Assembly (NCBI RefSeq): GCF_032118995.1 | Contig: NC_092657.1 | Coordinates: 2,105,891 to 2,169,890, forward strand | Reading direction: 5' to 3' | Length of the DNA stretch: 64,000 bases | DNA from: Asterias amurensis | Taxonomy: Eukaryota; Echinodermata; Asteroidea; Forcipulatida; Asteriidae | In this document: positions 44,594 through 64,000 of the stretch, one piece after another | Layout of the letters: each line of letters starts with the position of its first letter | Numbering within the stretch: the stretch's first letter is position 1 | The notes under the pieces: model-generated | Told to the model about the DNA's origin: nothing | Database searches by the model: none | What the model saw: the letters and a program-made list of their open reading frames with translations, nothing else | Translations under genes and position numbers: made by a program

Positions 44594-45224
44594 AAATACG
44601 TAATATTTTGGTGAACAAAGGTTGCATGGTCCTATCTACTTGACCTATAATAAATAAGACTAATCATGAGTTGTGTTTAACCATAACGAGTCCTCTCCGT
44701 ACATCTCATCAACAACAAACACACTCCCACCTGCATAGTCGGATAGAACTGAAGTGCCATCCTAAAAAATGTAACACCATTTGTTTGAGGATTCTCTCTT
44801 GTGAATCGATTTAGAACAACAACTATTCTCCATAAGCATTACGACGGTGGCAATGTTTGTGTACAAAACCATTGCGCCCGGTTGGCCACATGTCGCAGTT
44901 TTGAGTGAATTATTAACCCCATTCACATAATATCTCATATCGACCATCAGACAAGACTTTGCTTATTGGATCAGAACAACCTTGCCGCAGTGAAGTCCAT
45001 TAGTATAATCAGTGGGCTTTTGGTGTTTATCGACTCCATTCATCTGTGCATTTTTAATTTCATTTGGGAGGGAGGGGGCCGCATGTGCAGGGAGGGTGTT
45101 CCTGCACCGCCCCCCTCCCCCACACCAGTAATGTCCAATTACACCTGAAAAAAAAATTAATGGACAGAATACCAAATTAGGGATAGATGTGTCATTATTG
45201 TTGGCAGCCTCGCCTGGAGCTGCG

Positions 45225-45727
45225 CCGGTGTCAGATGCAATAATATTGTGTCCGCCATGCAATATTGTCTGCTCCGGACACTTTTGCATATGCAATCGTG
45301 TCCGAGATTATGCAAAAACCGTCCGGCGGACATGTACATTGTAAACCAGCGTGCATGCACTGAACCTATACATATGCAGCATGGATATTGAATCACGTAT
45401 TTTTTATGATTGCAGCGAATACCCAACGGCCGAACATTTCCATTCATGACATCATGGAGGTAGCATGCACTTAGCTAACAAAATGGCGAACGTGTTCCGT
45501 CGACCAAGGGCGGTTGTTTACTGCAAGGACGGTTTTGCACGGGGCGGACACATCTGCATATGCAAATGTGTCCGGGCGGACACAATTGCATTATGCAGCA
45601 GCGTCCGGGCGGTCACGATTGCAAATTATGCAAAACCGTCCGGCGGACATTATTGCATCATTATTGCATATGCAATAATGTCCTCCGGATAGTATTGCAT
45701 TGAGGACATAATTGCATGCGACACCGG
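45225..45727. mobile_element. 0.5-kb element built of GGACA..TTGCATATGCAA..TGTCC palindromes
   Basis: CCGGTGTCAGATGCAAT at the left is inverted as ATTGCATGCGACACCGG at the right. The interior is mostly near-palindromic blocks of about 28-40 bp, joined by TCCGGCGGACA or TCCGGGCGGACA linkers, for example 45546-45573. A perfect 22-bp palindrome with ATTGCATATGCAAT at its core lies at 45659-45680. A middle part (about 45320-45530) lacks the pattern. No coding frame. Confidence 0.7.
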
Positions 45728-46178
45728 TGAGTCCTGCATGAAATTCTATCCGCAGATCGAGGAGAGTCTGTCCCCGTGGTGGAAATAAACATGGGCCGGA
45801 GAAGTTGTACACAATTCGCCGTATGGCGGGGGGGGGGGGGGGGGGACACACAGAATCTCCTATCACGGTGTCCTTGGCAAATCTGGCCCCGCCCCCATGG
45901 AGGAGGATGGTTCAAAAGAGGGCGATACACAAGAAGAACTTTAAGTACACATTTCGTCGAATCCGGGGACTAATTAAGCTGTAGTAAAACAGTTCTTGTT
46001 CAATCCCAAATTAAAATTATTTTAAATTTTACTCACGTCAATCACAGATTTCATTAGAACTTATAAACACGTGACGATTACGTAAAAAAAAGTTACCTAC
46101 ACACAGTCTGGTACCCTATTCACAACATGCGTTACTTGAGATGGCTAAACGCCACCATACTATTTTCTGAGATCCAAG

Positions 46179-57600
<11,422 letters not shown>

Positions 57601-57712
57601 CTGGATATTAAAATCAAACAACTTGAACTGTCTATGGGCTAAATGACAGCGGCACTGAGCAAAATGAGTTATGTGCTACTTCTAATTTCATGACCTGTGA
57701 CCATTTTTCTAG

Positions 57713-58155
57713 CCCTGCTTAACGGTAAGCACATTTTCATGCTATTTACGGCAAAACAGTTTGCTTCAAGTGTAAGTCTTTTTCAGAGGTTATCAAGAAA
57801 TGTAGGCGCACAGCCGTCGATTTCTCCAAACCCTTCCTAACTTAGGATTAATCTTAAGACTTACATGTAGGGTGAGTGAATTTCCATATCTAAAGATGTC
57901 AGGACGAATTGAACCCATCCTAAGTTAGGACGGGTTACTCGTTCTAACTCAAGTGAGGATTACTCCTAGCATTTTGTGCAATCGGCTGCCGGTTCACTAT
58001 CAATTTGTATTGTATGTCATACATTTTCATACAGTAAGTAACGGAAGTTTAGCATGCCTTTTCGTTGGCTTACGGTAAGCAGGGCTATGACGTTGAAACT
58101 CGCGCAATAAGCACAAAAAACAGCCGTTTAGCAACTCTATGAAACTTTGTCATAT
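57713..58155. mobile_element. Family E MITE split by a family H element
   Basis: TAGCCCTGCTTAACGGTAAGCACATTTTC at the left and TTACGGTAAGCAGGGCTATGA..GCAACTCTATGAAAC at the right are family E arms. A family H copy lies between them. Confidence 0.55.
57815..57985. mobile_element. Family H MITE
   Basis: CGTCGATTTCTCCAAACCCTTCC at the left and AGCATTTTGTGCAATCG at the right, with inverted CCTAACTTAGGATTAATC and GGATTACTCCTA arms. Confidence 0.65.
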
Positions 58156-58340
58156 CCTGTGTGTGTGTGTTCACACGTTTAAGTCATTTTGTTAAACCTT
58201 TAAAATGAATATGTCACAGTGCATAAAACAAAGATGATGGAATAATTTTTTTCAATTTTCCCTCTGAATCCAGAAATAATATAATCTCAACTTCATAGAT
58301 GCCAACATTATTTAATAAAAGTATGTGACACCGTACAGGG

Positions 58341-58486
58341 GTGGATTTTACACCGAGTTAAGACTAGCCTGATCTCAAGTTAGGACGAGTTACTCATTGT
58401 AACTTAGGACTAGCCTTAAGGTTTTGGTATCTCCTTGGACTAGTCTTAAGTAAGGACTAGTCCTTACTCTTTGTGAAATCGACCCT
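58341..58486. mobile_element. Family H MITE
   Basis: GTGGATTTTACACCGAGTTAAG at the left and CTCTTTGTGAAATCGACCC at the right, with repeated GGACTAG / CTAGTCC arms. Confidence 0.65.
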
Positions 58487-58768
58487 AAACCATAGTATTC
58501 ACTTTGATACCTAGGAACGTTATGTACATTTTTGTGTTTGGATAACATTCATTGAGTTCTAGGTTTTGTATTTTTACATTTTTGTGTAAAAATTGTTTTC
58601 TCTTCTTTGTTTATGAAAGACCAAATTGTGGTCTGTGGTTTCCACTAAAAGGTTTTACTGATTTGCAATTCCATAAGCTATCTGGCTATAGGGTTATATG
58701 TGCCTCACCATTGTTAATGTACATAAAGATGAACAAATAAATCTACTCAGATTTATATGACCTAGTCT

Positions 58769-58985
58769 ATTTGTATCGTTTTATTTTTGGGGAGGTCAAG
58801 CGCATTGGACATCAAGTTCTGTTGTTTGTCCTGTGCATTGTGTTATTCGCGTACAAAACTTTGTATAATTGGTCGCAAAGAGAAGTGCTTTTTGTATTGT
58901 TTTATTTTGTGGCGGTCAAGCGCATTGCACCTAAAGTTCTGTTGTTTGTCACCAGCAGAGTGTTGGTTTGTGTCCCGGTCTTAAA
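58769..58985 (+). repeat. Tandem duplication of a ~122-bp segment
   Basis: TTGTATCGTTTTATTTT..GGTCAAGCGCATTG..AAGTTCTGTTGTTTGTC occurs at about 58769 and again at about 58891 with several substitutions. The end of the second (AGAGTGTTGGTTTGTGTCCC) is B-box-like, so this may derive from a SINE head. Confidence 0.65.
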
Positions 58986-58989
58986 GCAC

Positions 58990-59354
58990 TTAAAGCAATT
59001 GACAACATCGGTAAACAGTATCGTCCAAAGGCCCACACTTCATGTGTCACAACTTAACAACCCTGTGAAAATTTAGGCTCAATCGGTCATCGGAGTCGGG
59101 AGAAAATAACGGGAAAACCCACCCTTGTTTCCGCACGTTTCGCCGTGTCTTGACATGTGTTTAAAATAAATCCTTTATTCTCGATATATCGAGAATCTAT
59201 ATTGTTTTAATGTTTTCTCAAAATGTAAAGCATTTCATGGAATAACATTTCAAGTGAAGTCTTTCACCATTACCTTTTGTAAACCCTGTAAGTTATTTGA
59301 AAATCTGTGAACTTTTAATTTTTGTTCTGTTCAGAAAGTGTCCAATGGCTTTAA
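58990..59354. mobile_element. Family B MITE, divergent (copy 14)
   Basis: TTAAAGCAATTGACAACATCGG at the left and AGAAAGTGTCCAATGGCTTTAA at the right, with the interior AACCCTGTGAAAATTTAGGCTCAATCGG. Confidence 0.7.
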
Positions 59355-59555
59355 CCATTGCTTCTTTATCCTTTGGATGGGACCTAAAGCTGTAGGTCCT
59401 GTACGTTGTTTTCTATGCGTAGCAAACTCGCTGACATTTGTCGCTAATAGAGAAGTGGTTAGCCCAGGTGTTTCTGGTAGTGGATGTTGAATGCGCTGCA
59501 GCACCTAGTATGTTGCTACATAAATGCGTCTTAAAGTTCATAAAATTTCTCTTTT
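59355..59555 (+). repeat. SINE body fragment
   Basis: CCATTGCTTCTTTATCCTTTGGATGGGAC..AGCACCTAGTATGTTGC matches the body of the SINE at 43866, diverged. Confidence 0.6.
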
Positions 59556-59560
59556 TTTAG

Positions 59561-59930
59561 TTAAAGGAACACGTTGCCTTGGATCGGACGAGTTGGTCAA
59601 AACAAAAGCGTTTGTAACCGTTTTGTATATAATGCATATGGTTGGAAAGATGTTTTAAAAGTAGAATACAATGATCCACACAAGTTTGCCTCGAAATTGC
59701 GTGGTTTTCGTTCTACTGTGCGAACTAACACGGTCGGCCATTTATGGGAGTCAAAATTTTGACCCCCATAAATGGCCGACGTTTTAGTCGACGAGGTAAA
59801 AGGAAAACCACGCAATTTCGAGGCATGTTTGTGTGGATCATTGTATTCTACTTTTACAACATCTTTCTACCCATATGCATTTTATAAAAAACGGTTACAA
59901 ACGCTTTTCAAAGACCAACTCGACCAATCC
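59561..59930. mobile_element. Family A MITE, right end truncated (copy 7)
   Basis: TTAA|AGGAACACGTTGCCTTGG at the left. The right arm stops at CGACCAATCC. The rest is nearly identical to the copy at 49499. Confidence 0.88.
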
Positions 59931-60541
59931 ATTTTGAGTAACCTTTTGCAGATCTTTTACTCCATATGTGTGTATAATTCCAGTTGGCTTACAGTTTACT
60001 TTAAAAGTTTGCAAAACTTACAAATTTTACCTGATAAAATTGTTAAATTATGAACTTATTTACATTGAGTACAGAAAACATTTTTCAGATCAAATTTACA
60101 GTTACTTTTTCAGTAATGCAATATAAAACGGATGTCATTCTATTTCTTTGTGGAATTTTCAGTACATAAAAGTGCTATTGAGTATTATTTACATTTGAAT
60201 AATAAATGAACTATCAAACCATTCAGGGAATCCAGAAGAAAACGAAATAATGAAATACAGTATCAGATAGACAAAAAACAATCGGCAAAACTAGATGTGT
60301 AATGAAGAGAGATGTGTAACTATCTTTTAAACATAAAATACAAAATACAAAATCTTTATTGTAATATACAGAATTGGTAGAGGTTTCAAAATAAACGCAG
60401 ACAGGGTTCGCGATTTGTGTGATCTTCAACAAACCTGTGAAAATTTGTGCTTTAACGGAGTGGTTCTAGTATATTAACTTTATTATCAGTAAGCTTTCAG
60501 ATTAAATTTTAAATAATGGTGTTTTTATCCTTACAAATCTT
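59931..60541. other. AT-rich stretch, likely 3' UTR of the minus-strand gene
   Basis: No coding signal. Minus-strand AATAAA candidates (plus-strand TTTATT) lie at about 60354-60359 and 60478-60483, downstream of the stop at 60542. Confidence 0.5.
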
Positions 60542-63500
60542 TTAGTAATCGATGATCTCCCCTTCCTCAAGAGACGTTTCTAATTTCTGAAGGAGCACGC
60601 CCTCAAGTGTTTTTCTTTCCTCTTCGTAGCCGTGGTCACTTTTATTGCCTGTCTCTGCATCTTCGTGGTGGTAAGAATCACCACGTTGCTCTCCGTCTGT
60701 TGCCTGGGGATGTGCTTCCAATAGTCCTAGGGGTTCATCAACGTATTCTTGTGACTCATCGGTCAGCGAGACGGGAATGTAAAACAGATTGGACCGGGAC
60801 TGGTTAGTGTTTTCTTCGACCTCTTCGAGATCTTCTGTCCTGCCTTCAATTATGACGTCATCGTCATCGGTAGACAATTTGTGACAGGAGATAACTGGAG
60901 GTACATCTTCCTCACCATCTGATAGTAGATGTTGAAGAGGGGGTGAGGTGGAACTGGGATCTCCATATTGGTCGGTTCTTCGGGATTCAGGCATGAAGAG
61001 AGCAAATGCTTGAAGCCCGTTCAGGTCTGAGTCAATGGTTCCGCTTTCTGCCAGGAGCTGAAGGGTTTCCTCAGTCAGGGTCTGCGGAATGAAGAACCGA
61101 GGAGTGTCCTGACCGGGATGCAGTGCATCTTGAATCTCGGAGTAGTCTTGGATCGGACTTAGATTGGGTGGATACCCATAGGGTTCAATGCAAATCTTAT
61201 CATCGGAACCCAAGACAGCAGCGGCATCTGGTAACTCACTCTTGATGTCAACTTGAGAGGAGACTACAGTATCAGTGTCTTCCCTGTAAACATCACAGTC
61301 GCCTTGCTGAGAAAATGTTGACGCATCCCTGAAGCAGTCGGTTGTACAAACACTCAGCTCAGACACAACAGGTGGCGTCTCCACAAGGGCGCAACTTGTC
61401 ATTTCGACTGGCCAGCCCTCCTCGTCTTCGACCTTGGGCACCGTCTTTCCCTCGACGGCCCCTACCTGAGCAGTTTGGACGATGCCGTCCCATGTGGACA
61501 TAAGCAGCTTCTGGAAGCATTTCTTATCCTTGGAGGGACCTGTTCTCGAGGGAGTGGCCAGCTCATTTGTCATGACTTTAAATCCTTCATCGTTCGTGAG
61601 GGTTTCAGGACTCTCGCTTGTCTCTTTCCACTTGAGGTAGGTGCACCGGTAGCAATCCTCCCAAGTCTGGGCTGAGAGCGAAGCAAGTGTTCGGCGTCCT
61701 ACCCGGGCCAAAGGAGATGCTGAGGAGGCACTGTCTGGCAGACTGCTGAGCGAGTCTGAATCTCGTCTTGTCCTTAAACGTGTCTTTCTTCGAGAATCGA
61801 AGTCTATCGAGGTGAGGCTTCCGGATGCAGGATCGGTTGTGCTCTCTGGTGAAACCTTTGCCTTCTTGATAATTCTTCGTCTCTTGTGACGTCGCCTCTT
61901 CGTTTTCGTCTTTGTTTTCTTCTTGGGACTCTTCTTAGAAGCACTTTGATGTCCCTTTACATGCTGTTTTTCTTCTGTCGGGCTTCGGTTCTTTTCTTTA
62001 CCTTTGTTTTTCATAGAGAGTTCTTTGGTCTCAACCATTTTTTCTTCGCGCAAACTTTTGTCCTTCATTTTTCCTAAGCGCCCGGCAGACTCAGCTAAGG
62101 ACTCGGCCAGAACCACCGACGAGCTCCGTCGTTTGTGCCACATCGTTACGCCTGATGGTGGTGACCGTACAGGCTTCTTTCTCAGACCAAGCATCTTCAA
62201 TACCTTTTGCCACAACGGGGCAGCAGGTCTCTGCCTCATTTGTCCGTCGTTCAGCCTTCTTGGTGACGCTCGTGGACGTCCACTAGGAGAGCTGGTCGCA
62301 GTCTTTGCAGCCTTGTTGAGACCCTGTCTGGAACTGGTCGTCTTGGAGTATTTGGTTGACAGGTTGTCAGAGTCGCTACTGCGGCTTTGAGATGCGCGCT
62401 GATGAAGTCGCTTAGATGGACTGTTCACGTTGCTCCCAATTTGCGACTTCACATTTGGTGTGCCTGGGATGACTGTCTTTCTAGCCTGTTTCTTATGTAT
62501 GTTTGAGTTACTCTTGAGACGATTCTTGGGTGTCCTTGGGGTCTTACATGGTGTACTCTTGCTTGGTGAAGCTTCCAGTTTCCTTCCAGCCTTCAATGAC
62601 GACCCTGAAGAAGATATTGAAGATGGGGATGATTCATCTCCATCGGTCTCACTTCCAAATATATTTTTTGATAAGTCACCGGTTTCTGGATGTCCCAACT
62701 CGTCTATACTTTTCAAATATCCTTCTGAATCAAATCCTCCATGGTTAAGTTTTACACAAGTAGCTTTTCTTTTACTCTTTATTTCAGGTTTAGTTTGCAA
62801 ATCTTCCTTTCTGATGTCCTCTTCGGTTGTCGGACTTCTCAATGTTCCATCTGTGGGGTGTCCCGATCCTTCTGTTACAGATGCATGGACGTTCATTTTA
62901 GACAAGCCACCAGTCCGTGGGTTTCTAATCCTCCTTGTGAATTGTAAAGGCGATCTTCTTGGCCCAGGATGCCAAGTCTCGTCACAATCATTATCTTCAT
63001 CCGACTCTGCCTCTTTGTATTTTACGGAGGATTTATTATTACCTCCTCTTCTTTGTCTTTCTGTAGCATGATCTTCTTGTACCTTATTGTAATCTTCCGG
63101 CTCTGGTTCATGTCTAAGTGGCGCTGACTTAACGGCGCAATTTTCCGAAGTCTCCCCGTTCTTGCAGACGTCACTTGTTGATACATTCAACTCCTTATTG
63201 TCTAACGGTGTCTCAGATTGAGATTGGTCTTTCGATCCTTCCTCACCAGTCTCCCTGCCTTTATTCACTCCTAACACTGATGGTGCCTTAGGGAAGTACA
63301 TGCACTTGACAGTAACTGAACTGTCAAGAAACTTCACATAGCTACTTTTTGGTAAACCGGAAACGCTTTTGTTGCATTGTCGTTCAGAGTCGTCTAGTTG
63401 AGTGGCTTTGATTTTTATGTGAGGTTTGGTTTTCGATGCAGCATCACTAAGATCTCCCTTTCCATTTGAAGTATTACGTTTGTCTATGTACTCATCTCCA

Positions 63501-64000
63501 TTAGTCTCAGATGCTACTAAGATCTTAGAATGTTTTGTTCCTTCTTTGGACCCATTTGTGACTCCATCTTTTGTGGTCTCATTGGTGGTTGTACCTGTCA
63601 ACTTCTTACTGTTACCTTCCGCAAGTACTTCATTTTTGTTCTGAATGGTCTTCCTGTCCGATCCCGCGGAACGTCTTTCAGCACCCTTGTGTTTGTTGTC
63701 AGTGTTTGAATTGATGTCACCTTTAACTTCACGGTCTGAAGGCGGGGCATCAATCCCTGTCTTTGGAGGATTTTGCATTTCGGTTTTTCTCAAGAGAAAT
63801 AGAAGCTGTTTCTGTGTTGGCATCGGGTATGGCAAGCGAACCCCAGTTAACTCGTCAGACTTCCTCAACACATTCGACGCTGGTGTTGCTACTGCTGCTG
63901 CGGAAGGTCTCTGTCCTTTAGAACCAGAGCTCCCTTGATCTTGTCTCTCAATGGTTCTTGATCGCCCCGCACTTTCTTGGTTGGTCTTTTGTGTTGCTGC
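60542..64000 (-). CDS. Long Ser/Lys-rich, probably nuclear protein (5' end outside window)
   Basis: One open frame of at least 1,152 codons runs from the right edge to a TAA at 60542. It stays open through 64000 with no convincing start, so it is the last coding exon of a larger gene. I do not recognise the protein. It is hydrophilic and low in complexity, with Ser/Lys/Asn/Glu-rich blocks in the N-terminal half. A strong basic cluster lies near 61870-61935 (KTKTKRRRHKRRRIIKK), a likely nuclear localisation signal. Near 61625-61675 it reads TWEDCYRCTYLKWKE, whose W-x2-C-x2-C-x3-KW pattern resembles the start of a CW zinc finger, though the later ligands are not evident. The C-terminal 300 residues are acidic and end EEGEIIDY. 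No membrane segment or signal peptide is visible. The length of a single open frame argues that it is real. A chromatin-associated role is only a guess. Confidence 0.85.
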   Translation of the reverse strand, partial: AATQKTNQESAGRSRTIERQDQGSSGSKGQRPSAAAVATPASNVLRKSDELTGVRLPYPMPTQKQLLFLLRKTEMQNPPKTGIDAPPSDREVKGDINSNTDNKHKGAERRSAGSDRKTIQNKNEVLAEGNSKKLTGTTTNETTKDGVTNGSKEGTKHSKILVASETNGDEYIDKRNTSNGKGDLSDAASKTKPHIKIKATQLDDSERQCNKSVSGLPKSSYVKFLDSSVTVKCMYFPKAPSVLGVNKGRETGEEGSKDQSQSETPLDNKELNVSTSDVCKNGETSENCAVKSAPLRHEPEPEDYNKVQEDHATERQRRGGNNKSSVKYKEAESDEDNDCDETWHPGPRRSPLQFTRRIRNPRTGGLSKMNVHASVTEGSGHPTDGTLRSPTTEEDIRKEDLQTKPEIKSKRKATCVKLNHGGFDSEGYLKSIDELGHPETGDLSKNIFGSETDGDESSPSSISSSGSSLKAGRKLEASPSKSTPCKTPRTPKNRLKSNSNIHKKQARKTVIPGTPNVKSQIGSNVNSPSKRLHQRASQSRSSDSDNLSTKYSKTTSSRQGLNKAAKTATSSPSGRPRASPRRLNDGQMRQRPAAPLWQKVLKMLGLRKKPVRSPPSGVTMWHKRRSSSVVLAESLAESAGRLGKMKDKSLREEKMVETKELSMKNKGKEKNRSPTEEKQHVKGHQSASKKSPKKKTKTKTKRRRHKRRRIIKKAKVSPESTTDPASGSLTSIDFDSRRKTRLRTRRDSDSLSSLPDSASSASPLARVGRRTLASLSAQTWEDCYRCTYLKWKETSESPETLTNDEGFKVMTNELATPSRTGPSKDKKCFQKLLMSTWDGIVQTAQVGAVEGKTVPKVEDEEGWPVEMTSCALVETPPVVSELSVCTTDCFRDASTFSQQGDCDVYREDTDTVVSSQVDIKSELPDAAAVLGSDDKICIEPYGYPPNLSPIQDYSEIQDALHPGQDTPRFFIPQTLTEETLQLLAESGTIDSDLNGLQAFALFMPESRRTDQYGDPSSTSPPLQHLLSDGEEDVPPVISCHKLSTDDDDVIIEGRTEDLEEVEENTNQSRSNLFYIPVSLTDESQEYVDEPLGLLEAHPQATDGEQRGDSYHHEDAETGNKSDHGYEEERKTLEGVLLQKLETSLEEGEIIDY

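Larger units (their letters stand above)
42573..46178. other. Sulfotransferase 3' UTR and intergenic region before ACAA2
   Basis: It holds family G copies, a hairpin at 43775, a long SINE at 43866, a possible TTAA element at 44479 and the palindromic element at 45225, each listed. A run of 20 or so G lies at about 45828-45845. I see no additional gene. Confidence 0.5.

Noticed and set aside
45157-45447. Open frames across the palindromic 0.5-kb element
   Set aside because: They arise from the TTGCAT/GGACA palindromes and are present on both strands.
62430-63071. Plus-strand 213-codon frame inside the long minus-strand gene
   Set aside because: Antisense shadow of a Ser/Lys-rich coding region. 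The minus frame is far longer.

Overview
The window reads as a metazoan nuclear contig, most likely an echinoderm and probably a sea star. Four intron-bearing host genes can be assembled from conserved protein segments and phase-consistent GT/AG junctions. A fifth, on the minus strand, runs off the right edge. The spaces between and within genes are crowded with small inverted-repeat transposons of the kind common in asteroid genomes. The species assignment is inference from memory of repeat families; the gene calls rest on the sequence.

Layout. 704-8702 is a Ty3/Gypsy-type LTR retrotransposon fossil with almost identical LTRs and a broken interior. 11996-13958 (minus) is a four-exon CD225/dispanin (IFITM-like) membrane protein gene. 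18601-22143 (plus) is PXMP4, four exons. 28354-42572 (plus) is a Golgi-type carbohydrate sulfotransferase with three coding exons and two huge introns packed with repeats. 46179-57600 (plus) is ACAA2, mitochondrial 3-ketoacyl-CoA thiolase, nine exons. 60542-64000 (minus) is a long Ser/Lys-rich, probably nuclear protein, with its 5' end outside the window. PXMP4 is peroxisomal and ACAA2 mitochondrial, but the genes are independently transcribed neighbours and nothing here suggests a shared pathway.

Repeats. Four families (A, B, C, D here) have ends of the form TTAA|AGG... or close to it (TTAA|AGA at one D end), in 25 copies. A 1.2-kb element at 31114-32332 has the same TTAA|AG geometry and carries a frameshifted THAP domain with a DAVPTIF box, which fits the Kolobok superfamily and suggests what may have mobilised such ends. 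Other families: E (GGGCCCAATTTCATAGAGC ends), H (GATTTCACAAAGAGTTAGGA ends), I (GGGTGCGTTCGTTTAGC ends), G (CTAGGTGGCAGCAGAC ends, with nested insertions), tRNA-derived SINEs, a LINE 3' end, and Penelope-like fragments with hammerhead-ribozyme-like cores.

The most unusual structures are a 69-bp tRNA-like tandem array with a 619-bp higher-order period next to the sulfotransferase exon 1 donor (28475-30118), a 0.5-kb element built of near-palindromic GGACA..TTGCATATGCAA..TGTCC blocks (45225-45727), and the nested transposon stack at 39937-41488. No CRISPR, operon or prokaryotic feature is present.
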